A stretch of 15,523 bases of DNA from Bacteroidales bacterium UBA3824 (GCA_002393195.1 DGIK01000026.1:3115-18637); one strand, 5' to 3'. Counted from the stretch's first letter, positions 6,495 to 14,657 are shown. Made by a program: numbers and translations. Notes: generated from the sequence alone by a model not told the origin.

Positions 6495-8855
6495 ATGAGA
6501 AAGAGTATCATCATTGCAATCCTGTGCGCCTTTGCAGCATTGGCGGTGCAGGCCAAGGGTAAGACCATCGTTTGGGAAAACCCTACTACTGAGTATGGCA
6601 ACATCTATGGCGACGGATTTTTCCGCATTGCCGTTGATGTTGACAAGGTGGAATTGAAGACCGACGAAACCGTGGTGCATCTCACGGCTATGGAGCGGTC
6701 TGACTATCCTGACTTTAAGTTTCGCTTTGCGAGCGACACTTATCTGAAAGTGGGCGACACACGCTACGCCCTTGTGTCTGCCGACGGCATCAAACTCGAC
6801 GAGTGGGTGCAGACCGACAAGGACTACCGCCTCAAAATGGCGTTCCACTTCAAGCCGTTGCCGCTAAGTACCAAGTCGTTTGACTTCATCGAGGGCGATG
6901 GTGATGGCGCGTTCCAAATCAAGGGCATCAAGTCTGTTGAGGAGCGTTGGAAACAGATTTTCCCGTCCTATTGGCGCGACGAGAAGACGGGCGATTGGGC
7001 GATTGCATTTATGGACGAGTGCGCCGTCTATCAATGCAAGTTTTGGGATTACAAGCAACGCAACGTCAATCCCAAGACCGGTGAGGCAGATTTCATACTC
7101 ACCAACGGCAACCAAGAAATCAAGGTCGTTGTCGGCAAAGACCAAAAAGGCAGACGCGCAATGCAGATTGATGGCAAAAGTGTTGTCTATCAGATGATAA
7201 CAAGCCGTTTTCTGCCCGACTATCCTAACAAGGACACCCGCACCGATTTCGTGAACACCGGCTACAAGACCGACACAATCACCGTAGTTGGCTGGATCAA
7301 GGATATTCCGCAGTGGATGAATATGAAGACGTTTGATTTTTCATATAATAATTTCATTACCGACAACCAAGAATCCGTCTATGCCGATTTGGACGCGCTT
7401 GGACGCTTCACGGTGAAGATTCCTATTCTCAACAGTTCCGAATTTTTCTGCGATTGGAATCAGTGTTTTGTCCGCACGATGTTGGAGCCGGGCAAGACAT
7501 ATTTTATGCTCTACGATTTCAAGGAGGGTCGCCGTATGTTTATGGGCGACGATTGCCGCCTGCAAAACGAACTCTACAAACATCCTCTCGGCTGGGCGAT
7601 GCTCCGTATGGAGAAGGGCGACGACGTACACAAGTTCATCGCTTCCGTTGACAGCATCCTCGTGGCTCACAATGCAAGCATCGACAATCTTTGCAAAGCT
7701 CATCCCACGCTTTCGGCGCGTTTTGCAAAATTTAAGAAAGACAATATGCTGTTTCAATACGCCCAAAATGTTGGTCAAGCACGTTTTAGTTGTCCCGACT
7801 TCAAGTTGCCGGAGGATGTGCGCCAATATGCATACGATACTTTCTGGTCGAAAATGGAGCATCCGTACACTTTGCATCGCGACATCAGAGGTTTTATTCG
7901 CGACTATGTGGACGGTGCCAAAACAAGAGGGTCTATGAGTTTCTCTTTAATGGACCACCTTGATGAGATAGAATGGAGCGACGAGGAAATGGATTTAATC
8001 AATCGCTATAATACTTGCTGGAATGATTTGCAGGTTCGAATTCAGGCGGCGACCACTGATGAGGAAAAACAAAAGATTTGGCAAAACGACAGCATAAAAT
8101 ATGCGGAGTTGGATTCAAAAATGATGGCTACAATTTACAATGGTCGTAAGGCAAACAAACTTATGAATGAATATTTCCTGTCCGAGACGATGAAGCAAAC
8201 CAAACACGTGCTGGATTCTCTGAATGTAGAGCCAATAATCCACGATGTCCTTATCTCGAAAGAGGTATATAATAAAATCGACTGGCAACGCTCGCCGATT
8301 GATCAAAAATATATCGACACGTTGAAGTCTTGGCTCAATAATCCGACTTTCGCAGATAGGGTGGTAAATCTCAACGACCGCTACATCGCCATTGCTAATC
8401 GCGATTTCGATAAGTTGGTGCTCAAATCGTCCGACAATCTGCAAGGCATCAGCGAGGGCAAGTCTCTCCTCGACAAAATCATCGAACCTTACAGAGGCAA
8501 ATTTGTGCTGTTGGACATTTGGGGAACTTGGTGCGGCCCTTGCAAGGAGGCTCTTTCGCACTCCACCGAAGAATATTCGCGTTTGAGTGAGTTTGACATC
8601 GAATATCTCTATCTCGCCAATAATAGTCCGCAGGAATCGTGGGAGAATGTCATCAAGGAATACAACGTGAGCGGCGACAATGTGGCGCATTACAATCTGC
8701 CCGGCGATCAACAGGCGGCAATAGAGCGTTACCTCGATGTACACTCTTGGCCAACTTACAAGCTCTTTGACCGCGACGGCAATTTGCTCGATGTGGAAGT
8801 GAATCCTCGCGACCTTGAAGGCACGGCTCGCCTGTTGGAACAATTGAACCGATAA
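6495..8855 (+). CDS. Large exported protein with a C-terminal TlpA/thioredoxin-like domain
   Basis: A 786-residue protein with a cleavable signal peptide (MRKSIIIAILCAFAALAVQA, cleavage near residue 21), so periplasmic or outer-membrane associated. The last 140 residues or so are a TlpA-like thioredoxin domain: GKFVLLDIWGTWCGPCKEA carries the redox pair Cys680-Gly-Pro-Cys683, and Pro753 in HSWPTYKLF sits at the cis-proline position. Such domains reduce disulfides in exported proteins. The remaining 640 or so residues match no family I can name. Around residues 255-360 a beta-rich segment (TITVVGWIKD, DALGRFTVKIPI, MLEPGKTYFML) resembles the DUF4369-like module that often precedes TlpA domains in Bacteroidota, followed by a charged helical stretch to about 620. 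It is a single gene between two terminators, with an A-rich leader. The redox role is well supported; the partner is unknown. Confidence 0.85.
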   Translation: MRKSIIIAILCAFAALAVQAKGKTIVWENPTTEYGNIYGDGFFRIAVDVDKVELKTDETVVHLTAMERSDYPDFKFRFASDTYLKVGDTRYALVSADGIKLDEWVQTDKDYRLKMAFHFKPLPLSTKSFDFIEGDGDGAFQIKGIKSVEERWKQIFPSYWRDEKTGDWAIAFMDECAVYQCKFWDYKQRNVNPKTGEADFILTNGNQEIKVVVGKDQKGRRAMQIDGKSVVYQMITSRFLPDYPNKDTRTDFVNTGYKTDTITVVGWIKDIPQWMNMKTFDFSYNNFITDNQESVYADLDALGRFTVKIPILNSSEFFCDWNQCFVRTMLEPGKTYFMLYDFKEGRRMFMGDDCRLQNELYKHPLGWAMLRMEKGDDVHKFIASVDSILVAHNASIDNLCKAHPTLSARFAKFKKDNMLFQYAQNVGQARFSCPDFKLPEDVRQYAYDTFWSKMEHPYTLHRDIRGFIRDYVDGAKTRGSMSFSLMDHLDEIEWSDEEMDLINRYNTCWNDLQVRIQAATTDEEKQKIWQNDSIKYAELDSKMMATIYNGRKANKLMNEYFLSETMKQTKHVLDSLNVEPIIHDVLISKEVYNKIDWQRSPIDQKYIDTLKSWLNNPTFADRVVNLNDRYIAIANRDFDKLVLKSSDNLQGISEGKSLLDKIIEPYRGKFVLLDIWGTWCGPCKEALSHSTEEYSRLSEFDIEYLYLANNSPQESWENVIKEYNVSGDNVAHYNLPGDQQAAIERYLDVHSWPTYKLFDRDGNLLDVEVNPRDLEGTARLLEQLNR

Positions 8856-8876
8856 TTGCAATCATCATCCATACAT

Positions 8877-8922
8877 AAAAAATCAGCGGAACTCTTTTCA
8901 AAAAGTTCCGCTGATTTTTTTT
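8877..8922. terminator. Bidirectional intrinsic terminator between convergent genes
   Basis: A perfect 13-bp stem (AATCAGCGGAACT at 8881-8893 with AGTTCCGCTGATT at 8904-8916) and a 10-base loop. Eight T residues (8915-8922) follow on the plus strand, and six A residues (8877-8882) precede it, which read as T on the minus strand. It lies between the stops of the TlpA-like gene (8855) and the DUF2795-like gene (8926) and can serve both. Confidence 0.93.
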
Positions 8923-8925
8923 CTG

Positions 8926-9147
8926 TTAGTATTCCTCCTCGTTGAAGAAGAAGTCGTCGTTGCTTGGGTAGTCGGGCCAAATGTCCTCGATGCCTTCGTA
9001 GATTTCGCCGTCGTCGTCGATTTCTTGGAGGTTTTCAATGAGTTCCATCGGCGCACCTGAACGCATTGCGTAGTCAATCAGTTCGTCCTTGGTAGCGGGC
9101 CAAGGTGCATCTTCCAATTTGGTTGCCAATTCCAATGTCCAATACAT
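8926..9147 (-). CDS. DUF2795-like small acidic protein
   Basis: A 73-residue cytoplasmic protein with no signal peptide or membrane segment. The N-terminal half (MYWTLELATKLEDAPWPATK, then DELIDYAMRSGAP) has the short helix-rich pattern I associate with the DUF2795 group, which is widely conserved in Bacteroidales and has no established function. The C-terminal half is strongly acidic (EIDDDGEIYEGIEDIWPDYP, ending FFFNEEEY), which suggests binding to a basic partner, though that is inference. It is a single-gene unit with a good Bacteroidota-type promoter upstream and a shared terminator downstream. The reading frame is real despite its size: family resemblance spans the full length, and it has its own promoter and terminator. 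Family naming is from memory and could be off; that it is a conserved gene I consider likely. Confidence 0.82.
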   Translation of the reverse strand: MYWTLELATKLEDAPWPATKDELIDYAMRSGAPMELIENLQEIDDDGEIYEGIEDIWPDYPSNDDFFFNEEEY

Positions 9148-9205
9148 AGCGTTTTGTGGTTTTATAGGGTTTGTACTATTGTTATTTTCATTCCAAAAAA
9201 GTGCG

Positions 9206-9234
9206 CAAATATAATCAATAATACAATTCGCAAA
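9206..9234 (-). promoter_or_regulatory. Bacteroidota-type promoter of the DUF2795-like gene
   Basis: On the minus strand, a TTTG at 9234-9231 lies 17 bases upstream of TATATTTG (9213-9206), followed by C. This fits the TTG-N17-23-TAnnTTTG pattern described for this phylum, and predicts a leader of roughly 50 bases before the ATG at 9147. Confidence 0.62.
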
Positions 9235-9288
9235 ACATTTTTTATAATTTTTTTTCGTTAAATTTTTTGTATGTGGTTTTTATTTAAC

Positions 9289-9374
9289 AACGGAAAGCAC
9301 GGAGGACACGGAATTAATTGTGAATCAAGCAAATAAAAATAACAAGTTATTTCTATTTGAACGGAAAACACGGA
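9289..9374. repeat. Inverted repeat flanked by 15-bp direct repeats
   Basis: AACGGAAAGCACGGA (9289-9303) recurs as AACGGAAAACACGGA (9360-9374), 14 of 15 bases the same, and GGACACGGAA at 9304-9313 is a partial third copy. Between them, 9331-9358 forms an inverted repeat with 13-base arms and one mismatch around a 2-base centre (core AAATAAC/GTTATTT). The block lies in the 258-base spacer between the MoxR stop and the DUF2795-like promoter. The hairpin could act as a weak terminator for the chaperone operon, but it is A/T-rich and lacks a clear T-run. The rest of this spacer is A/T-rich with no gene visible. Confidence 0.7.
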
Positions 9375-9405
9375 ACAATATTAACTGTATGTTTCGTGCA
9401 TTACG

Positions 9406-10371
9406 TTAGAAGAACCGCTTGATGAGGTCGTCGGTGGTGATTCCTTCGGCTTCGGCGCGGTAGTTGCGGACGATGCGGTGGCGTAATACGGGCAGAGCGA
9501 CAGCCCTCACGTCGTCGATGTCGGGCGAATATTTGCCGTGGAGCAATGCGTATGCCTTGGCACCGATTACGAGGTACTGCGATGCGCGTGGACCTGCGCC
9601 CCAGTTAAGATATTTGGTGGCGTCGGGGTGTGCGGTCATGGTGTTGCAGCGGGTCTTGGCGGCGAGCGTGACGGCGTATTTTATTACATTGTCGGCGATG
9701 GGCGCACGGCGTATCAATCCACGGTAATACAACATCTCCTCGCCCGAAAGCACCTTGTTGACCTCGGCGGTGATGTTGGATGTTGTGTTTTTTACGATGG
9801 TGATTTCGTCGTCGAGGGTGGGATAGTCGAGGATTACATTAAACATAAACCTATCTAACTGCGCCTCCGGCAACGGGTACGTACCTTCCTGTTCCACAGG
9901 GTTTTGCGTCGCCAAAACGAAGAAAGGCTCGTCGAGTTTGTAATTGTTGCCCGATACGGTGATGGTGTATTCCTGCATCGCCTCCAATAGTGCCGATTGA
10001 GTCTTTGGCGGGGTGCGGTTGATTTCGTCGGCGAGGATGATGTTGGCAAAAATGGGTCCTTTCAAGAATTTGAACTTGCGGTCGTCGTCCAAAATCTCCG
10101 AACCCGTGATGTCTGACGGCATCAGGTCGGGCGTAAACTGTATGCGGCTGTATTTGAGGTCGAGCACTTTTGATATAGTGTTGACGAGCAATGTCTTGGC
10201 GAGACCCGGCACGCCCACGAGAAGGCAGTGTCCGCCCGCAAACATCACCGTCAATACTTGCTCGATGATTTCGTCTTGACCAAAGACCATCTTGCCGATT
10301 TCCTGCATCAGTTGGTCGTGGCGTTTTTTGAGGCTGTCGGCTGCCTCCACGTCGTTTTTAAATTCTGTCAT
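9406..10371 (-). CDS. MoxR-family AAA+ ATPase
   Basis: A 321-residue cytoplasmic AAA+ ATPase of the MoxR branch, whose members act as chaperone-like remodelling ATPases, often with von Willebrand factor A proteins. Walker A is GVPGLAKT (53-60), Walker B IILADEINR (111-119), sensor 1 FVLATQNP (151-158), with the MoxR-typical EGTYPLPEAQLDRF and GAGPRASQ near sensor 2. Full family length. I chose ATG 10371 because it gives the normal MoxR N-terminus (KKRHDQLMQEIGKMVFGQDE); extending to 10497 would add 42 residues that overlap the SurA coding region and look like its shadow. It starts 20 bases after the SurA stop and is the last gene of the operon. The usual DUF58/VWA partner gene does not follow; a small unrelated gene does. 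Confidence 0.93.
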   Translation of the reverse strand: MTEFKNDVEAADSLKKRHDQLMQEIGKMVFGQDEIIEQVLTVMFAGGHCLLVGVPGLAKTLLVNTISKVLDLKYSRIQFTPDLMPSDITGSEILDDDRKFKFLKGPIFANIILADEINRTPPKTQSALLEAMQEYTITVSGNNYKLDEPFFVLATQNPVEQEGTYPLPEAQLDRFMFNVILDYPTLDDEITIVKNTTSNITAEVNKVLSGEEMLYYRGLIRRAPIADNVIKYAVTLAAKTRCNTMTAHPDATKYLNWGAGPRASQYLVIGAKAYALLHGKYSPDIDDVRAVALPVLRHRIVRNYRAEAEGITTDDLIKRFF

Positions 10372-10391
10372 TTCCTTGTGGTTTAAGGTTG

Positions 10392-11765
10392 TTAGCGTTT
10401 GAGTTCGTTGTGAAGCCATCCGTCGTATTCGAATGGACATTTCCTGTAATCGCCGGAGATGCGGATGTAGGTGGATTGAGATTTTTCGGCAATCCACTTG
10501 TCGTAAGCCTCGCGGTATTTCTTGTCGAGAGCCATATCCTGAATCACTTGATAATCGGTCTCGATGTTGGCGACGTGCGGCTCCACTTTGGATTTCACTT
10601 TTAGAATCACATATACCGTGGAACCCATATTGTCGTAAGACTCGAAAGCTCGCGTGTATTCGCCATCTTTGAGGTTTTTGATGTTGTAATAATTGGTGGG
10701 GAAAATGTCGTCCACCGCAAATTTTGATGTGCCGTTGCGTGGGTGCATCATCAGACCGCCGTTTTTGTTGGTCTTTTCGTCCTGAGAATACAGCCTTGCC
10801 GCATCCTCAAAACTTATCGTGCCGTCCTTTATGGCGTTATATACACTGTCGGCGCGTTGCTTTGCCTTAGCCTTGGCGTCGGGCGTAAATTTAGGTTTCA
10901 TCAGGATATGGCGGAAGTTGATGCGCTCGCCTTTGCGGTCTATCAACTGTATGATATGATAGCCATATTCGGTCTTGATGACGTCGGAGATGGAATCCTT
11001 TTTGAGTTTGAACGCCGCCGCCGAAAATTCCGGCACGAGTTCGTTTCGTGAAGTCATACCGTATTCGCCACCAGACGATGCCGAGCCGGGGTCTTCACTA
11101 TAAAGAATCGCCTTCGTCTCAAACAAAGCTCCATGGTTCAATACGTCTTCCCTGATGTCGAGAAGGCGTTTTTTGACGTCTTCGATGTCTTTTTTAGAGA
11201 TTTCAGGGTAGAATACGATTTGTTGGAGTTCAAATTCGAGGTCTATCAGCGGCAACGAATCCTTTGGCAACTTGCGGTAGAAGTTGTTGACTTCGGATGG
11301 AGTTACCTTGATGTCCTTGGTGATTTCTTCTCGTTCAAGTTGAGCAAGGAGTTGGTCTTCGGTAACGTCGCGGAGGTCTTCCTTGATTTCGCCGAGGGGT
11401 TTGTTGAAATATTCCTCCACCTTTTCGAGGCCGCCGAGCTGGTCGATGAAGCCTTGCAGACGGCGTTGGATTTCTTCGTCCACCTGCTTGTCGGTAACGG
11501 TGAGCGAGTCGATGTCTGCCTGCGAAACAAGGAGTTTCTGATAGAGCATATCTTCGTATATCTTGCATTTGGTGGTGGGTACGTTGCGCGCCTTCGCCTG
11601 GAAATACTGCGATTCTATCGCCGATTCGAGCACAGGGCTATTGCCGACTACCGCCACTATTCTGTCGATGACTATGGTGTCGCCGGCTGCCGGTTGCTGC
11701 GCCATTGCGGGCAACGCCGCTATTGCTGCTATTATTATCGCTATCTTGGTCATTAAATGTTTCAT
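10392..11765 (-). CDS. surA: SurA-like periplasmic peptidyl-prolyl isomerase with two parvulin domains
   Basis: A 457-residue periplasmic chaperone and prolyl isomerase; SurA escorts outer-membrane proteins to the BAM complex. The signal peptide (TKIAIIIAAIAALPAMA, cleavage near residue 22) is followed by the SurA N-terminal helical domain (IDRIVAVVGNSPVLESAIES onward, to about 165). Parvulin domain 1 spans about 178-278 (LQQIVFYPEI, SGGEYGM, TEYGYHIIQL). Parvulin domain 2 spans about 282-392 (FRHILMKPK, NGGLM, STVYVILKV). A C-terminal segment of about 60 residues completes the SurA-like plan; the total is near E. coli SurA's 428. Domain 2 keeps the FRHIL histidine motif, whereas domain 1 has QIV there. 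A start at ATG 11753 (Met5) is equally possible. It begins 5 bases after the upstream lipoprotein gene, so the two are coupled. Confidence 0.92.
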   Translation of the reverse strand: MKHLMTKIAIIIAAIAALPAMAQQPAAGDTIVIDRIVAVVGNSPVLESAIESQYFQAKARNVPTTKCKIYEDMLYQKLLVSQADIDSLTVTDKQVDEEIQRRLQGFIDQLGGLEKVEEYFNKPLGEIKEDLRDVTEDQLLAQLEREEITKDIKVTPSEVNNFYRKLPKDSLPLIDLEFELQQIVFYPEISKKDIEDVKKRLLDIREDVLNHGALFETKAILYSEDPGSASSGGEYGMTSRNELVPEFSAAAFKLKKDSISDVIKTEYGYHIIQLIDRKGERINFRHILMKPKFTPDAKAKAKQRADSVYNAIKDGTISFEDAARLYSQDEKTNKNGGLMMHPRNGTSKFAVDDIFPTNYYNIKNLKDGEYTRAFESYDNMGSTVYVILKVKSKVEPHVANIETDYQVIQDMALDKKYREAYDKWIAEKSQSTYIRISGDYRKCPFEYDGWLHNELKR

Positions 11766-11770
11766 TATCG

Positions 11771-12655
11771 TTATTTTTGTGTTTGTGCAGTTGGATGATA
11801 ATATTCGATGTTTTTGTTGCGCTCCGCATTGTCGAAGATGCTCTTTTCGAGACGGTTGATGATTTCGGTCTTGCGCTTATTGAGCAGTATCATTGATATT
11901 GACGGCTCCGCCATCTCAAACGGCTGAACGTCGCCCACGGGCATAAAGTCGCGGATTTTCAATAGATAGACGTATGCGCCCTCGTTTACACGGATGATGC
12001 CGTGCGCTTTGAGTGCAAAATCTTTTTCCGATACCGCCGTCGGCATCAGGTTGGAGGCTTGCGCGAGGGTTGTCCAATGATTGTCGAAAGTCTCAAATTT
12101 GGCTGCCTTTTCGTGGCAGAGTTCCAATAGCGCGAGCGAATCCTTCTCCGAATGGAAATTCAATAGGCGTTGCACATTGTAAACGTCTTCCGGCGCGTCG
12201 AGTATCTGCACAAAGATGCTTCTCACCGCCGGCGTATTGAGCATAAAATTGTCGGGGTTGTTGTGATAATATTCCGCAATCTGCTCCTGCGTAACCACAG
12301 TGTCGAGATTTTCCTTTACAAAAGCGTCTTTGTATTTGTAAATCAAGAGGTTGTTGCGGTATTCGTCGAGTTGTTTCTGCACGTCCATCTGTTCGGACGT
12401 GAGGTTGAGTTCGGCTTTTTTAATCATCAATTGCTGCTTAACCCAGACGTCGATGTACTGCGTTACGAGCGATGTGCTGTCGCTTGACGATGCGCCTTTG
12501 GGTACGAGTTCGCCGAGGTCTTCGTAATACAGATAACTGTCAAAAACCCTCGCTATCGGCGTCTTGCCGTTGTGTATGTCTTCGTTGCCGCAGGCTGTCA
12601 TCATTGTAGCGAGCAGCAAAGCCGCCAGTGTTTGGCGAATTTTGTATTTAGTCAT
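11771..12655 (-). CDS. SurA-like lipoprotein with a degenerate parvulin domain
   Basis: A 294-residue predicted lipoprotein (lipobox MMTAC, Cys22). A helical SurA/PpiD-like chaperone region follows (about 60-135: YIDVWVKQQLMIKKAELNLT, EYRNNLLIYKYKDAFV). PAVRSIFVQIL (142-152) and GAYVYLLKIRDF (226-237) occupy the places of the first and last strands of a parvulin domain. The glycine-rich GG-x-x-G segment and the active-site pattern between them are absent, so it probably binds unfolded clients without isomerase activity. After Cys22 come GNEDI, with two acidic residues, so membrane sidedness is unclear. It lies 20 bases after the large prolyl isomerase gene and 5 bases before surA, so the three should be made together. 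Such three-gene sets are familiar to me from Bacteroidales. The chaperone role is inferred from fold and context. Confidence 0.8.
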   Translation of the reverse strand: MTKYKIRQTLAALLLATMMTACGNEDIHNGKTPIARVFDSYLYYEDLGELVPKGASSSDSTSLVTQYIDVWVKQQLMIKKAELNLTSEQMDVQKQLDEYRNNLLIYKYKDAFVKENLDTVVTQEQIAEYYHNNPDNFMLNTPAVRSIFVQILDAPEDVYNVQRLLNFHSEKDSLALLELCHEKAAKFETFDNHWTTLAQASNLMPTAVSEKDFALKAHGIIRVNEGAYVYLLKIRDFMPVGDVQPFEMAEPSISMILLNKRKTEIINRLEKSIFDNAERNKNIEYYHPTAQTQK

Positions 12656-12675
12656 TTTTTATAATCTAATTATAA

Positions 12676-14580
12676 TCAAAACATCGATTCCAACACCTGC
12701 CTTGCGTCGGGCTTGATTACGAGGTTGTATTTGGTGCGGAGTTGCTGGATGTAGTTTTCTTTTTGACTGTTGAAATACATCGGCGCCACGGTCGGGAAAA
12801 TGTCTTGCATCGGCAAATCTTCCGGCTTTTTGGCGATGTCAACTATTGCCAATGTATGCTTGTCGGCTAAGAAAACCACCTTGCCGTAATCGCCGTGGTC
12901 ATAATTGTCTATAATCCTGTCTGCCAACACATTGTCGCCCTTGCGATACGTGCCAGCATCGCCCGGTTTCATTATCGACTGATTGACGCCCATCTGAGGG
13001 TTGCTGGTGAGTTCGGCGGCGAGTTTGGCTGCTTTTTTGCGGTTTTGTTCGTTGTAATAATCGTAGAAACGTATGTTGAGCACGTGGCTCGATTTCAACG
13101 ACAATTTGGCGTCCTTGTAGTAGCGATATACCTTTGACGTATCGGAGGCGTTGACGGCAAAAGCCTTCAACGGATTGTACATTTCGTAAAAAATCCTGTT
13201 GGAGTAGTATTTCATCTCCTCTTTATAATAATCGCTACCGTTGATAAGTCCTGTTGCCGCCTGCATCGTGAGCATTTCCACATAATCATCATAACGATGC
13301 GAAACGTATTCCTGAATCTTTGTGTAGCCGGTGTTGTACTGATTGTCGCGGATGTATTCTGCAAAATCGCGCATCGAATACGACTTGCCGGCAAATGAGA
13401 GAAGTTCCACGTCGAGGCTGCTATTGAGTACGGGTTCCCACCTTGCCTCAAAAATTGACGAGTCGGGCATCAGGCGGTAAATCTTGTCAAGTTTTCCTGT
13501 CTTTTTGTAGTCAGAAACATTGCGCACCGAATCGAGAAACATGTCGTAACATTCAAAGAAAATGTCTGTGCCCCATATTCTTGAATCGAGCGACCTGCGG
13601 TAATGCTTGTCGGCGTTGAGCGGCGTCTGCAAGTTGAGCCTTGCAATGAGGTAATAGTTGGGAGTCTCTATCACCTCCGAACATTTGCCAACTCCGGGAA
13701 TATCGGCTATTTGCGTGGAATATTTGCGGTATGCGGCATTGAGTGGCATACGCTCCGAAAATTTTATTTCGGAAAATTTCAGTTGGAGGTCGTCGAAATT
13801 TTTGCCCGATTTCACAAGCCCGGCGATGGAGTCGATGAGCCTTTTGAGCGAATCGTTTACGGTGCGGCGAGCCTGTTTCCTGATGATGATTGGCGAAATG
13901 TCAACCTCGGCTATGGCGTCGCGTCTGCCATCTACCTTGATTACGTAATATGAATCGCCGCAGCGGATTGGGCGCGAAATCACTGTGTCCTTGTAATGGT
14001 CGAAGATATAATCCAAAGCCTCCGTGCCCACGTTGAAATCTATCGGCGACACCCACCCAAGGTATCCGCCGTCGTATTTGGTCTGAGGTGAATCCGACAT
14101 TTGCATTGCCGCCCGCTCGAAGGTGCGTCCGTTGTGGATGCGGTCGATGAGCCTCTGCGCCTTCTTGTATGCCGCCGACGAATCGTGCAGCGCATTGGAA
14201 TAGATGTCCACCCTTGCCGCCCACACTTTGTATTGGTAGGCAGAATGTTGATAGAGTTTGGCGATGAGAGCCTGGCTGCGCGGATTTTTGGCGATATGTT
14301 CGAGCATGAGCATATTGCCGTAATACTGCATAGCGTTGCGGAATTGCGTAGTGGTGTCGTATGACTTGTTTTTGGCATCGTGTACCAACAGCCTGTAATC
14401 TGCATAATCCAGCATCAACTCATACAGCCCGAATGTATCCGCCTCCTCCACGTAGTCCCTGCACTCCCGGCGGAACTCGCTGGCGGACACGTCTTTGCCG
14501 TCAATGCTAAAAAGCGGCTGCGCCCAGCCCGACATGCTGATGGTCAAGGCAAGGAGCATTAGATATATTTTGTGAAGCAT
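12676..14580 (-). CDS. Large SurA/PpiD-like periplasmic prolyl isomerase
   Basis: A 634-residue exported protein; the signal peptide MLHKIYLMLLALTISMSGWA is cleaved near residue 20. The N-terminal section (about 24-115) matches the SurA/PpiD chaperone region in style (FSIDGKDVSASEFRREC, LMLDYADYRLLVHDAK). Residues about 120-218 form a parvulin domain with DGGYLGWVSPID at 170-181 and CGDSYYVIKVDG at its end. Two further segments look parvulin-derived but eroded: about 222-318 (AEVDISPIII to NYYLIARLN) and about 510-600 (SSHVLNIRFYD to KHTLAIVDIA). It is therefore likely a multi-domain chaperone with one better-kept isomerase domain. It is the first gene of the minus-strand operon, with a candidate promoter 25 bases upstream, and is divergent from the RecQ gene. 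Prolyl isomerase activity is not certain; the periplasmic chaperone class is. Confidence 0.85.
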   Translation of the reverse strand: MLHKIYLMLLALTISMSGWAQPLFSIDGKDVSASEFRRECRDYVEEADTFGLYELMLDYADYRLLVHDAKNKSYDTTTQFRNAMQYYGNMLMLEHIAKNPRSQALIAKLYQHSAYQYKVWAARVDIYSNALHDSSAAYKKAQRLIDRIHNGRTFERAAMQMSDSPQTKYDGGYLGWVSPIDFNVGTEALDYIFDHYKDTVISRPIRCGDSYYVIKVDGRRDAIAEVDISPIIIRKQARRTVNDSLKRLIDSIAGLVKSGKNFDDLQLKFSEIKFSERMPLNAAYRKYSTQIADIPGVGKCSEVIETPNYYLIARLNLQTPLNADKHYRRSLDSRIWGTDIFFECYDMFLDSVRNVSDYKKTGKLDKIYRLMPDSSIFEARWEPVLNSSLDVELLSFAGKSYSMRDFAEYIRDNQYNTGYTKIQEYVSHRYDDYVEMLTMQAATGLINGSDYYKEEMKYYSNRIFYEMYNPLKAFAVNASDTSKVYRYYKDAKLSLKSSHVLNIRFYDYYNEQNRKKAAKLAAELTSNPQMGVNQSIMKPGDAGTYRKGDNVLADRIIDNYDHGDYGKVVFLADKHTLAIVDIAKKPEDLPMQDIFPTVAPMYFNSQKENYIQQLRTKYNLVIKPDARQVLESMF

Positions 14581-14604
14581 TTTGTCCTAATCAAAAATTT
14601 TCGG

Positions 14605-14632
14605 CAAAAATACAAATAATTTGCTAAACAAA
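14605..14632 (-). promoter_or_regulatory. Candidate promoter of the chaperone/MoxR operon
   Basis: The minus strand reads TATTTTTG (14612-14605) followed by C, an exact TAnnTTTG match, with a TTTG at 14632-14629 about 16 bases upstream, one short of the usual 17-23. It predicts a short leader of roughly 20 bases to the ATG at 14580. Confidence 0.5.
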
Positions 14633-14657
14633 CGATAGTATTTAAGAATTATTTAGT

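Noticed and set aside
8115..8861. 248-codon open frame on the minus strand opposite the TlpA-like gene
   Set aside because: It covers the thioredoxin domain in antisense and would cross the bidirectional terminator region; no recognisable protein.
10372..10497. N-terminal extension of the MoxR ATPase by 42 residues
   Set aside because: The extension overlaps the SurA stop region and translates SurA codons in another frame; the start at 10371 matches the family N-terminus.
11133..11756. 207-codon open frame on the plus strand opposite surA
   Set aside because: Antisense shadow of a well-supported SurA gene, with low-complexity Phe/Val/Glu-rich composition and no promoter or family resemblance.
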